From Lachnospiraceae bacterium MD329 (GTDB taxonomy: Bacteria > Bacillota > Clostridia > UBA1381), in contig VIQV01000018.1 of assembly GCA_010206265.1 (NCBI GenBank), positions 1 through 64,000 of the forward strand: a stretch of DNA of 64,000 bases. Reading direction: 5' to 3'. This document shows, one piece after another, positions 8,603-16,858 of this stretch (positions are counted from its first letter, which is position 1; each line of letters opens with the position of its first letter). The translations under genes were made by a program, and so were the position numbers. Below the pieces are notes generated by a model. The model was not told the origin of the DNA, did not search any database, and saw nothing but the letters and a program-made list of their open reading frames with translations.

Positions 8603-9408
8603 AAATAAGAAATATTGTACTTATTACTGCAGGCTGCTGTGTTATTGTAGGAGCTATTATATCGGGAGCGGCAGCAGCTAAAATGATAAATACACACGTT
8701 TATGAGGATAAACCTGTGAAACAGGAGATAAGCGAGAAAATTAACAGAATAGATATAAAATCCGAATATGGAGGCATAAATATTTTGCCTTCTGAAAATG
8801 ATAAAATTACGGTTGATTATATTGATTGTGAAGTGAATCGTTATCAGGTAGATGTCAGCAACGGCGTACTGCTTGTAAAACCTGTTGAAAACAGTATCAG
8901 AGATGTGCGTGAAAACTGGTTTGACCGTATTTTAAATATTGATATTCACCGTCACGAAAGTTATATTATGAACATCAAGATACCTAATGCTATACTGCCT
9001 GATATAGATGTTGAAGATAATTGCGGCGCGGTTGAAGTTTCGGATGTTAAATTTAAAAATATGAACTGTAATCTTAATTACGGCGGACTGAAAATACACA
9101 ATGTAACGGCAGACAGTATAAATGTTGAAAGTGACTGCGGTGATGTTGAGTTTAAAAATGTGACGGCAGACATAAGAACAGAATGTGATTTTGGAGAGAT
9201 ACGTTTTGACAGGATTAAAAGTAAAAATATAACGCTTGATAATGATTACGGTGATATTAAGGGTACAATTGTTGGAAAAGAAGAGGATTATACAATAAAT
9301 GCCGAGATAGATATGGGCGCTAAAAATATACAAAACCGCACAGGCGGTCAGAATAAACTGGACGTATCTGTAGACGCAGGTGATATAAATATCAAATTTG
9401 TTGAGTAA
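8599..9408 (+). CDS. DUF4097-family secreted or membrane-anchored beta-repeat protein
   Basis: A 269-residue protein with an N-terminal membrane segment (residues about 7-25) and an extracytoplasmic beta-helix-like region of short repeats such as DIDVEDNCGAVEVSDVK, INVESDCGDVEFKNV and ITLDNDYGDIKGTI. This Asp/Gly repeat pattern defines DUF4097. The ATG overlaps the upstream TGA (ATGA). It is the last gene of the PadR operon and a terminator follows. Likely an envelope stress or adhesin-like protein; no catalytic residues are recognised. Confidence 0.88.
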   Translation: MKIRNIVLITAGCCVIVGAIISGAAAAKMINTHVYEDKPVKQEISEKINRIDIKSEYGGINILPSENDKITVDYIDCEVNRYQVDVSNGVLLVKPVENSIRDVRENWFDRILNIDIHRHESYIMNIKIPNAILPDIDVEDNCGAVEVSDVKFKNMNCNLNYGGLKIHNVTADSINVESDCGDVEFKNVTADIRTECDFGEIRFDRIKSKNITLDNDYGDIKGTIVGKEEDYTINAEIDMGAKNIQNRTGGQNKLDVSVDAGDINIKFVE

Positions 9409-9417
9409 GCTATGTAG

Positions 9418-9450
9418 CAGACGGGGGAATTCCCGTCTGTATTTTTATTT
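9418..9450 (+). terminator. Terminator of the padR operon
   Basis: CAGACGGG (9418-9425) pairs with CCCGTCTG (9432-9439), then TATTTTTATTT. Confidence 0.85.
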
Positions 9451-9511
9451 AGAAGAAAAATGGGAACCGTCTTCTGCGTCTTCTGTTTTTGCACTTGCGG
9501 CGTCTGAACAT
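9449..9511 (-). CDS. 20-residue Arg-rich peptide ORF with full-length Shine-Dalgarno
   Basis: On the minus strand ATG (9511-9509) opens 20 codons ending at TAA (9451-9449). The peptide reads MFRRRKCKN, then six Arg, then FPFFF. It has nine Arg, one Cys and a five-residue aromatic end. AAGGAGGTGAT (9526-9516) is complementary to the 16S rRNA 3' end over eleven bases, far better than most genes here, and TATAAT occurs about 15 bases further upstream. I do not recognise the peptide. It could be a genuine small protein, a toxin-like peptide or a leader ORF. Too short for coding statistics, so the ribosome binding site is the main evidence. Confidence 0.55.
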   Translation of the reverse strand: MFRRRKCKNRRRRRRFPFFF

Positions 9512-9600
9512 ATTAATCACCTCCTTCGCTTTATTATAGTATTCAAATGAGTAGATTTTTGTGATTATGGGAATGATTAAGACATTAAGGAGGAATTTTT

Positions 9601-10059
9601 ATGAAGATATTACTTGCAGTAGATTTACAGAAGGAATTTGCGGATAAAGACGGTAAATACGAGGAAATACTTGCATTTTTAAATGACGCAGTCCGCGGAG
9701 GCGGTTATGATAAGGTTGTGGCAACCAAGTGCGTCAACAGTAACAAAAGTAATTTTGTACGCTATAATAACTGGCATAAGCTGATTGATGGCACATCAGA
9801 GCTTGAATTTAAGGCTGATGAAGTGATAGAAAAGCAGTCGTACGGACTTACCGACTATTCAATGCTCCCAAAGGACGCAGAAATTGATATTATAGGATAT
9901 GACACGGGTGCCTGTGTGCTGAAAATAGCGCTTGACCTGTTTGACAGGGATTATAAATTTCTGGTGCTTTCAAAATACTGCTATTCAACCGGCGGAGAGG
10001 AACACCATAAACGCGGTTTGCAGGTTTTGAGCAATCTTCTGGAAAATGCAGTGAAATAG
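9601..10059 (+). CDS. Isochorismatase-like cysteine hydrolase
   Basis: A 152-residue alpha/beta hydrolase of the isochorismatase/nicotinamidase fold. The catalytic triad is visible: Asp8 in LLAVDLQKEF, a Lys in EKQSYGL near residue 80, and Cys in YDTGACVLKIALDLFDRDY near residue 102. The active-site cis-peptide region and the STGGEEHH segment are typical. TTAAGGAGG precedes the ATG. The substrate cannot be deduced (amide or ester hydrolysis). It is monocistronic, with no biosynthetic partner nearby. Confidence 0.88.
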   Translation: MKILLAVDLQKEFADKDGKYEEILAFLNDAVRGGGYDKVVATKCVNSNKSNFVRYNNWHKLIDGTSELEFKADEVIEKQSYGLTDYSMLPKDAEIDIIGYDTGACVLKIALDLFDRDYKFLVLSKYCYSTGGEEHHKRGLQVLSNLLENAVK

Positions 10060-10112
10060 CGGATAAAATCCCTCTTGTCTTGTTCAAAAAACAGTGCTTT
10101 TACTCAAATAAA

Positions 10113-10141
10113 TTGACTGCTTATATAAAATATGATAAAAT
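10113..10141 (+). promoter_or_regulatory. Promoter of the SLH-domain gene
   Basis: TTGACT (10113-10118) and TAAAAT (10136-10141) with a 17-base spacer, giving a leader of about 68 bases. Confidence 0.7.
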
Positions 10142-10215
10142 AGTTAGTAGAACATAATATTTACAACATATATATAAAACAACAGTTAAAATTTTTGAAA
10201 GGACGGAGAGGAAAA

Positions 10216-12126
10216 ATGAAAAAAATTATTTCAATGCTGTTAGCCGCGGCAATGCTCGTTTCGGCAACAGTTTCGTTTGCTGCCGCACCGTCTGACTATG
10301 ATGGTCAGAGTTATGATAGCCTTGGTTATACGTCAGATGACCCTGACGGTATGATAAACCTTGCAGTCATAGCAAACGGTGATATTAACATCGGTAATGC
10401 GATGTACATTGAGGGCAGCGTGTATTCAAACGGTGATATTTATGTTACTGAGGGACAGGGTAACAAAATTGACGGTCTGTTAATTTCGGGAACGGGGGAT
10501 ACCGTATTTAACAGTGATGAAAATAATAATGAGTGGACTCAGACACGTACTGCAGAGGGGTATATTCACGTTAACAGTAACGGAACGACTGAAGGTATAA
10601 ATTATTATAGCAGTCAGCCTGAATATGAAGGTGCGATTAACGATACGGAAACAAGCTTTGAATGTGATTATGAACCGTTTACGGTTCCTGATATTGCTGA
10701 AAGTCTTGGAATTGCCGAATTTAATGTGTACGGTAATGAGTATATGAGAAATATGCCGATAACTGTAACGGAAGATGTTAGATATGATAAAGTAACAATG
10801 AACGGCACAAACGGTCCTGCGCTTACCATAGATACGGCAAATGGTGATGTAACGGTAGTAATTGATGAAATCGTTCAGGATTCGGCAAATATCAATATTA
10901 AGGTTGTTGGTGAAAATGAGGCATATATTTATATAGGAAAACTTCCTCAGGGAATTCCTGTAATAGTAAATTATAATAGTGCGGTATGGCCTATGGAGCA
11001 GGACGGCAGTGCAGAGCATACGCATTTGTATTTTGGTTCGGATACTACTTTGGGAGCCTCAAAAATTGCGGCGAATGAAGTAGAGGTAAATGCCGATTAT
11101 CTTGAAATTTCGGGAGGTACATACCTGAAACTTTCAAAGCCTGACAATGCTTTAAGAACAAGCGCAAAAGAATTTGTTATAAATGGTTATGCTACGGAAA
11201 TATATGCTCAGGTTTGTGCCCCGAATGCTGATTCTAAGGTGATTGATTCGGGTAAGCTTTACGGTCAGCTCCATACAAATACACTTACTATAAACGGCGC
11301 AGGCTCTATTATATGGAAAGCTGATAAAGCAGTTACCAAACCGGATACAGAACCTGAGCCGACGCCTGCTCCTGTTCCTGACGGAGAGGAGATTGACCTT
11401 AATGGTGTGGGTTATGCGTATATTTTTGGATATGAACCTGAAATAAGTTATGAGTATGATGAAATAGCAGGAGGTCATCTGGTTGCGAAGGTAAGAATGG
11501 CGCCTCAGGACGCTGTAACAAGAGAACAGGTCGCAGCTATGATTATGCGTCTTATAGACCAGAAGTATGATACAAAGAATGAAACATATCCTGTTACAGA
11601 AAATATGTCACAGCACTCAGGTACTTGGTATGAACGCGGTCTTGCCTATCTGGCAGGCAAGGGGACGTTTGACGGTATTGCGTCGGTAGAAACAGGTGCG
11701 GTGACAAGAGGAGAAGTTGCAAAGCTTGTTGCTTACGGCTTGAATCTTTCAAAGACAGTTCCGACAGCATTTACCGATATAGAAAACAGCCCGTATAAGA
11801 CATATATTGAAATGATGTCGGCATACGGTTATATGCAGGGAATGAGTGATACGGAATTTAACCCTGATAAGGTGATGACAAGAGCAGAATTTTGCTCAAT
11901 GTTCAATCAGGTTATCGGAAGAGAAAATGCCAAACTTGAAAGTGCGGACGGTGTTCAGGTAACACCGGAGCTTTACTCAATCGTAGACCTTGACGGTCAC
12001 TGGGCAAAGGAAGTTATGCTCCGCGCAACAAGCGCATATAATTCTGACGGATACGTTGATGTTGAAACAAGACTTAACAATATCAGAAATGACCTTGACA
12101 AGTATGATTCTCAGAAGTGGTTCTAA
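10216..12126 (+). CDS. S-layer-homology surface protein with bactofilin-like beta region
   Basis: A 636-residue secreted protein. Residues 1 to about 27 are a signal peptide (KKIISMLLAAAMLVSATV, cleavage after SFAA). Residues about 45-130 resemble polymer-forming, bactofilin-like repeats (VIANGDINIGNAMYIEGSV, YSNGDIYVTEG). More beta-rich sequence runs to 370 and ends in a Pro-rich PEPTPAPVP linker. The C-terminal part holds SLH domains: one starting near 430 (DAVTREQVAAMIMRL), one near 500 (GAVTRGEVAKLVAYGL) and a third with FNPDKVMTRAEFCSMF and DLDGHWAKEV. SLH domains bind pyruvylated cell-wall polysaccharide. ATG 10216 follows GGAGAGG. Function beyond wall attachment is unknown. Confidence 0.88.
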   Translation: MKKIISMLLAAAMLVSATVSFAAAPSDYDGQSYDSLGYTSDDPDGMINLAVIANGDINIGNAMYIEGSVYSNGDIYVTEGQGNKIDGLLISGTGDTVFNSDENNNEWTQTRTAEGYIHVNSNGTTEGINYYSSQPEYEGAINDTETSFECDYEPFTVPDIAESLGIAEFNVYGNEYMRNMPITVTEDVRYDKVTMNGTNGPALTIDTANGDVTVVIDEIVQDSANINIKVVGENEAYIYIGKLPQGIPVIVNYNSAVWPMEQDGSAEHTHLYFGSDTTLGASKIAANEVEVNADYLEISGGTYLKLSKPDNALRTSAKEFVINGYATEIYAQVCAPNADSKVIDSGKLYGQLHTNTLTINGAGSIIWKADKAVTKPDTEPEPTPAPVPDGEEIDLNGVGYAYIFGYEPEISYEYDEIAGGHLVAKVRMAPQDAVTREQVAAMIMRLIDQKYDTKNETYPVTENMSQHSGTWYERGLAYLAGKGTFDGIASVETGAVTRGEVAKLVAYGLNLSKTVPTAFTDIENSPYKTYIEMMSAYGYMQGMSDTEFNPDKVMTRAEFCSMFNQVIGRENAKLESADGVQVTPELYSIVDLDGHWAKEVMLRATSAYNSDGYVDVETRLNNIRNDLDKYDSQKWF

Positions 12127-12137
12127 AACAGACAATG

Positions 12138-12165
12138 AAAGCTCCGGCAATGTCGGAGCTTTTTT
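12138..12165 (+). terminator. Terminator after the SLH gene
   Basis: AAAGCTCCG pairs with CGGAGCTTT and runs into TTT. Confidence 0.88.
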
Positions 12166-12176
12166 GTTGTGAAATA

Positions 12177-12205
12177 TTGACAATTAATTTAACATATAGT
12201 ACAAT
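12177..12205 (+). promoter_or_regulatory. Promoter of rhaB
   Basis: Consensus TTGACA (12177-12182), a 17-base spacer and TACAAT (12200-12205). Confidence 0.75.
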
Positions 12206-12243
12206 TAACGTATAAACTATATCATATGAAAAGAGGTAGAAAA

Positions 12244-13731
12244 ATGGGTAGAATATATAAATTTTTGGCATTTGATTTCGGCGCGTCGTCGGGACGCGCT
12301 ATGCTTGCGACTTTTGACGGCGAGAAAATCAAGCTGGAGGAAAAACATAGATTTTCAAACGACCCTGTAAATATAAACGGTGACTTGCACTGGGACGTAT
12401 TAAGACTGTTTTTTGAGATAAAGCAGGGAATTTTGAAGTGTGTAAACTCAGGTGACCGTGACATAGATTGTATAGGTATTGATACTTGGGGTGTTGACTA
12501 TGGGTTGCTGGACGAGAATGATAAACTGCTCGGAAATCCTTATCATTATCGTGACACAAGGACTGAAGGTATGTATGACGAGGCATTTAAGTTAGTGCCG
12601 AAAGAAGAGATATTTAAAGAAACAGGTATTGCATTCAACTGGTTTAATACTCTGTATCAACTTTTATCTGCAAAATTATCAGGTAACAGCGCGCTTAAAA
12701 ATGCAAAGACACTTCTTATGATGCCGGACCTTTTCAATTTCTTTCTTACAGGTGTTAAAAAGACGGAATACACAAACGCGTCAACAACGCAGATGTATAA
12801 CAGTGAAAAGTATGAGTGGTCATACGATATGCTGAAAAAGTTAGGTATTCCGGCAAATATACTGACAGATGTAGTATTTCCGGGTGAAATAGTAGGTAAG
12901 GTAAAGCCTGAACTTGCGGAAGAACTCGGTATTGAAGAAATCCCTGTTGTGGCGGTTGCGTCGCACGATACAGGCAGTGCGGTTGCGTCAGTGCCTGTAG
13001 TTGATAAAAAGGACTTCATATATATATCGTCGGGGACGTGGTCGCTTATGGGAGTTGAGCTTGATAAGCCGAATACGTCAGACGGTGCATTTGAATATAA
13101 CTTCACTAATGAAGGAGGCGTAAATAAAACAATACGTTTCCTGAAAAATATAATGGGTTTGTGGCTGATTCAGGAATCAAAACGTCAGTGGGCGCGTGAG
13201 GGCGAGGAACTTAGTTTTGACGAGCTTGAGAGACAGGCAAATGCGGCTGTGCCGTTTGCAAGCCTGATTGACCCCGATTATCCTGCGTTTCAGACACCGG
13301 GCAATATGCCTAAGCGTATAAGAGAATATTGCGAAAAGACAGGTCAGAAGGTTCCTGAAACAAAGGGTGAGGTTGTAAGATGTATAGCAGAAAGTCTTGC
13401 GTTTAAATATCGTCAGACTGTTGAAGGTATGGAGGACGTTACAGGCAATAAATATAATGTAGTTAATATTGTCGGCGGCGGCATTAAGGATAAGATGATT
13501 TGTCAGTTTACCGCTAATGCTACAAAGCGCGTTGTAAGCACAGGTCCTGTTGAGGCTACAAGTATAGGCAATGTTGTTGTGCAAGCGATGGCTATGGGTG
13601 CAATCAAGGATATTAACGAGGGAAGAAAGGTAGTTAAGAACTCGTTTGATATTACTGAATATACTCCTCAGGATAATGCGCAGTGGGACAATGCTTATGA
13701 TAAGTGGAAGAAAATTATTAAAATGATATAA
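12244..13731 (+). CDS. rhaB: Rhamnulokinase
   Basis: A 495-residue FGGY-family kinase that phosphorylates L-rhamnulose with ATP in rhamnose catabolism. FLAFDFGASSGRAMLATFDG is the N-terminal phosphate-binding motif, followed by NGDLHWDVLRLF and IGIDTWGVDYGLLD, both diagnostic of rhamnulokinases. The second ATPase-fold domain has SSGTWSLMGVELD and VVNIVGGGIKDKMICQ. ATG 12244 is preferred over 12226 because AAGAGGT lies between them. Isomerase and aldolase genes are not adjacent, so the rest of the pathway must be elsewhere. Rhamnose use fits degradation of pectin or other plant polymers. Confidence 0.95.
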   Translation: MGRIYKFLAFDFGASSGRAMLATFDGEKIKLEEKHRFSNDPVNINGDLHWDVLRLFFEIKQGILKCVNSGDRDIDCIGIDTWGVDYGLLDENDKLLGNPYHYRDTRTEGMYDEAFKLVPKEEIFKETGIAFNWFNTLYQLLSAKLSGNSALKNAKTLLMMPDLFNFFLTGVKKTEYTNASTTQMYNSEKYEWSYDMLKKLGIPANILTDVVFPGEIVGKVKPELAEELGIEEIPVVAVASHDTGSAVASVPVVDKKDFIYISSGTWSLMGVELDKPNTSDGAFEYNFTNEGGVNKTIRFLKNIMGLWLIQESKRQWAREGEELSFDELERQANAAVPFASLIDPDYPAFQTPGNMPKRIREYCEKTGQKVPETKGEVVRCIAESLAFKYRQTVEGMEDVTGNKYNVVNIVGGGIKDKMICQFTANATKRVVSTGPVEATSIGNVVVQAMAMGAIKDINEGRKVVKNSFDITEYTPQDNAQWDNAYDKWKKIIKMI

Positions 13732-13750
13732 ATTAAATCATAATCCGTAA

Positions 13751-13783
13751 AAATTCTCATAGTATAGACTATGAGAATTTTTT
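13751..13783 (+). terminator. Terminator-like hairpin between rhaB and sipL
   Basis: AAATTCTCATAGT (13751-13763) and ACTATGAGAATTT (13768-13780) form a perfect 13-bp stem followed by TTT. The ribosome binding site of sipL begins only a few bases later. Confidence 0.85.
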
Positions 13784-13798
13784 ATGGAGGACAAAGAT

Positions 13799-15340
13799 AT
13801 GGAATTGATAAAGGAAAACGTAAAGGTAAATCAGGTTTCCTGTAAAGGGAGCGCTCAGGTACTTGTGGACGAGGATATAATCGTACCCGACGTAAAGCCG
13901 GACATACTGAAAATATTACAGCTTGACGCAGTATCCTGCATTACAAACAAATCAGTTATTAAGGGTAAGGCAGTGATAAACGGCAGAGTGGATTTGAAAA
14001 TCCTGTACATACCCGACAGTGAAAGAGAGAAAATAAAGAGCATTATAACTTCTTTTGATTTTACTCAAAACGTGGACAGTCAAAAGATTGACGACGCTAT
14101 GACAGTTGTTGCGGCGTCTAATGTTGAACGCGCTGAATTTTCGCTTATAAACAGCAGAAAACTCAGGGTTAAGGTGGCTGTAGGCGTTGACTATGAGGTG
14201 GTTGCAGAACAGAATGTGGAAATAGCGGTGGAGGCGTCTGACAGCGATAATGTAGAGCTTTTAAGAGAGAATGTGCAGCTGCAGAATTGTATAAATTTAT
14301 CTGAAACCGAATTCACATTAAAGGAAAGTATTGAAGTGCCGAGCGGTCAGAGCTCTATAGGCGAGCTGCTAAAGGTTGATGCAAAAATCTCTGATTCGGA
14401 ATATAAGACAGTTACAGATAAAATTGTCGTAAAGGGCGCAGTGGGAATGTGCGTGCTGTATACTGACGAGGAATGTAAAATACAGTTTATGGAAAGTGAG
14501 ATTCCGTTTACAGAAGTCTTTGACTGTTCAGATGTTGGTGACGATACAATTTGTGATATTGACTACAGTATTGCTGAAATACGTTATGATGTAACAGAGG
14601 ACAGTGATGGTGACAGACGTGTTGTAGACCTTGAAATCACTGTTGCGGCGCAGATAAAAGCTACTGAAAATGTGTCGGTAGATATGATTTGCGACTGTTA
14701 CGAGCCGTTTATGAAAACTCAGCTTCTTAAAGAAGAGGTAGAGCTTGAAGAGATTGTTTCACGTCCTTCGGCGCAAAATACACTTCGTGAAATGGTTGAA
14801 ATTACAGGCGGAGCCCCTGGGGTTTCGGGAGTGTATGATGTCATAACAAGACCGTATATCACTAAAACGGAATTACAGCGGGGAAAACTGCTTGCTGAGG
14901 GTAAAATTGAAACATATATTCTGTATCTGAGCGACAGCGCGGAAAGCCCTGTATACAGTATGAAAAAAGAAATTCCGTTCAGCTATGTGCTTGACTGTGA
15001 CAGCGCAGAAGAAGATTTAATACCTGAAATTAAAGCGGAAGTAAAGCATACTTCTTATAATCTTAATATTGCAGGTGAGATTGAACTTCGCTGTATACTG
15101 GTTCTTAATGCGAATATAATCCGTAAAAGAAAGATAGAACTTATCAATGATGTTGTGACTACTGAAACAGAGAATGATGAAAAGCGCGGTATTGTAATTT
15201 ACTTTGTACAGAAGGACGATAATTTATGGGAGGTAGCAAAACGCTATGCTGTGCCGAGAGATGAAATACTGAAATTTAATAATATGTCGGAAAGCGATAA
15301 ACTTGAAAACGGAAACAGACTGTTTATTCCAAGTATGTAA
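13799..15340 (+). CDS. sipL: SipL-like spore coat morphogenesis protein (DUF3794/SPOCS plus LysM)
   Basis: A 513-residue protein with three repeats of the DUF3794/SPOCS fold: KGSAQVLVDEDIIVPDVKPD near residue 20, one near 170-290 (LLKVDAKISDSEYKTV) and one near 330-440 (ITGGAPGVSGVYDVI). A C-terminal LysM domain follows (YFVQKDDNLWEVAKRYAV, then LENGNRLFIPSM). This is the architecture of C. difficile SipL, which joins the SpoIVA ATPase to build the spore coat. ATG 13799 is chosen because GGAGG (13786-13790) precedes it; an in-frame ATG at 13784 overlaps that site. No promoter fits between the rhaB hairpin and the gene. Confidence 0.88.
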   Translation: MELIKENVKVNQVSCKGSAQVLVDEDIIVPDVKPDILKILQLDAVSCITNKSVIKGKAVINGRVDLKILYIPDSEREKIKSIITSFDFTQNVDSQKIDDAMTVVAASNVERAEFSLINSRKLRVKVAVGVDYEVVAEQNVEIAVEASDSDNVELLRENVQLQNCINLSETEFTLKESIEVPSGQSSIGELLKVDAKISDSEYKTVTDKIVVKGAVGMCVLYTDEECKIQFMESEIPFTEVFDCSDVGDDTICDIDYSIAEIRYDVTEDSDGDRRVVDLEITVAAQIKATENVSVDMICDCYEPFMKTQLLKEEVELEEIVSRPSAQNTLREMVEITGGAPGVSGVYDVITRPYITKTELQRGKLLAEGKIETYILYLSDSAESPVYSMKKEIPFSYVLDCDSAEEDLIPEIKAEVKHTSYNLNIAGEIELRCILVLNANIIRKRKIELINDVVTTETENDEKRGIVIYFVQKDDNLWEVAKRYAVPRDEILKFNNMSESDKLENGNRLFIPSM

Positions 15341-15344
15341 AACG

Positions 15345-15372
15345 AAAGGGATTGCGAATGCAATCCCTTTTT
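15345..15372. terminator. Bidirectional terminator between sipL and the MBL-like gene
   Basis: AAAGGGATTGC (15345-15355) and GCAATCCCTTT (15360-15370), flanked by T on the plus side. Confidence 0.88.
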
Positions 15373-15373
15373 G

Positions 15374-16165
15374 TTATCCGAAGAAAAAGCCTGCAGTCAT
15401 ATCAAGATAGTTTTCTCCTGAATAGTTCTTATAACGTTTGGAAACCTCCGATTTAAATTCCTCGGCGTTCGTACACTTTTCAGCAATATATTTTAAATCT
15501 TTAAGATATGCAATTTTTGTTTCAGCGTCTTTTAAATCTTCCGGAGTGTAATGTGATGTCAGAATTAAGCTGTATCCATTGTCAATATAGCCGTTAAGCT
15601 GTTTGATTATCGCGTCTGCGTGAGTTGTGCCTGCAACGATTGAATGGCAGTCGTGACCGAGCATATGTGTGTAAACTGCATTGATTTCGGGTATTTCAAT
15701 GTCAAAGGCATCAGATGTGGAAGTGATTATAAAATCAATTCCGCCTATTGTATTTTTTCCGTTTTCAATAATATTTGTAATCTTATGAATGGAATTATCA
15801 AACGCATTTCCGAAAACCGTTGTAAAATTGTCAATAAGAGCTTTGCCTCCGCCGTTTTCCAAATAATCTTTGGCATTTTGCGTTGCATATTTCGGTACGT
15901 TCGGCAAAAATGACGCGCCTGCTCCGTGATATGCAATGAGTATTCCTTCAACTTTAACATCTTTCAGATATTCCTCAAGTTCTTGGTTGTTGTCAAAGAA
16001 ACACGGTGATTCTATAATAACTGCTTTTTTGTTCTGTTCGATAATAAAAACTTCGTCGGTCATAAAATCGTTTGTCTTGTAGGCGTGAAGTCTGACTTTT
16101 CCCAAATCGTATACGTTCATTTCGCCTTTTGTCAAAGTAATTGTTTTAAAAGTATTTTTGTTCAT
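15374..16165 (-). CDS. MBL-fold-like protein with degenerate metal motif
   Basis: A 263-residue protein with the outline of a metallo-beta-lactamase-fold hydrolase: strands DEVFIIEQNKKAVIIESP, a first-motif position reading IAYHGAGASFL where H-x-H-x-D-H is normally found, HMLGHDCHSIVAG at the place of the third metal His, and LILTSHYTPEDL at the C-terminal His. Only part of the dinuclear metal site can form, so activity may be lost or altered. GGAGG lies seven bases before ATG. It is divergent from the HxlR gene at 16417 and is the probable target of that regulator. The fold assignment is moderate and the substrate unknown. Confidence 0.6.
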   Translation of the reverse strand: MNKNTFKTITLTKGEMNVYDLGKVRLHAYKTNDFMTDEVFIIEQNKKAVIIESPCFFDNNQELEEYLKDVKVEGILIAYHGAGASFLPNVPKYATQNAKDYLENGGGKALIDNFTTVFGNAFDNSIHKITNIIENGKNTIGGIDFIITSTSDAFDIEIPEINAVYTHMLGHDCHSIVAGTTHADAIIKQLNGYIDNGYSLILTSHYTPEDLKDAETKIAYLKDLKYIAEKCTNAEEFKSEVSKRYKNYSGENYLDMTAGFFFG

Positions 16166-16252
16166 AGTAATACCTCCATATTAAAAAATTTACCTGAGAT
16201 GCCGTCCGCTCATCTCTTTAGCTAAAGTATAACGCTGCATAAAACAACTGTA

Positions 16253-16264
16253 AAGTACGCACTT
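16253..16264. promoter_or_regulatory. Candidate HxlR operator AAGTACGCACTT
   Basis: The 12-mer AAGTACGCACTT lies between the divergent MBL-like and HxlR genes. Its exact reverse complement, AAGTGCGTACTT, lies between the second HxlR gene and copA (27755-27766). Occurrence beside both HxlR genes of the window suggests a regulator binding site. Confidence 0.5.
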
Positions 16265-16416
16265 TTTTGTGCCGTAGTTACCTCGTGGTAAGATTTACGC
16301 AGTGTAGGGAAGTATTTTATAAAAAAATATTGACAGTATATTTGTAAAAGTTTATAATTGGGAGGTAGAGCAAGAAAAATCTGTTAGTTTCTAAAAGATA
16401 CAAAAGGAGGTTAAAT

Positions 16417-16743
16417 ATGAACAGAGAATTACCTGCTTGTCCTGTGGAAATAACTCTTATGCTTATATCAAACCGCTGGAAGGTACTGATTTTACGAGAG
16501 CTGATTGCAGGTACAAAGCGTTTCGGAGAACTGAAAAAGTCAGTTGCGGGTATATCACAGAAGGTACTCACATCAAATCTGCGTTCAATGGAAGAGGACG
16601 GGCTTGTGACGCGTACCGTTTTTCCTGAGGTGCCTCCGAGAGTGGAGTATACGCTGACAGATACGGGCTATAGTCTGAAACCTCTGCTTAATGCAATGGT
16701 TTTATGGGGAAATGAGTATAAAGAGAGGCACTCTTTAAAGTGA
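16417..16743 (+). CDS. HxlR-family transcriptional regulator
   Basis: A 108-residue winged-helix protein of the HxlR/MarR-like group. CPVEITLMLISNRWKVLILR is the family N-terminus with Cys8 in the CPVE motif, the redox-sensing Cys position in relatives such as YodB and HypR. RFGELKKSVAGISQKVLTSN is the HTH, and PPRVEYTLTDTG the wing. AAAGGAGG precedes the ATG. Divergent from the MBL-like gene, which it may control in response to electrophiles or oxidants; that is inference from the family. Confidence 0.92.
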   Translation: MNRELPACPVEITLMLISNRWKVLILRELIAGTKRFGELKKSVAGISQKVLTSNLRSMEEDGLVTRTVFPEVPPRVEYTLTDTGYSLKPLLNAMVLWGNEYKERHSLK

Positions 16744-16748
16744 ATAAA

Positions 16749-16777
16749 AAATACCGTTTAAAAAGCGGTATTTTTTT
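16749..16777 (+). terminator. Terminator after the first HxlR gene
   Basis: AAATACCG and CGGTATTT frame a short loop, followed by a run of T. Confidence 0.8.
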
Positions 16778-16789
16778 GCTAAAAAACAG

Positions 16790-16818
16790 TTGTAATTTTT
16801 CAATTTTTAATATATAAT
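16790..16818 (+). promoter_or_regulatory. Promoter of cysS-mrnC
   Basis: TTGTAA (16790-16795), 17-base spacer, TATAAT (16813-16818). Confidence 0.7.
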
Positions 16819-16858
16819 GAATTGTGATTGGTAGAATGAAAAAAAAGGAAGTAATAGA

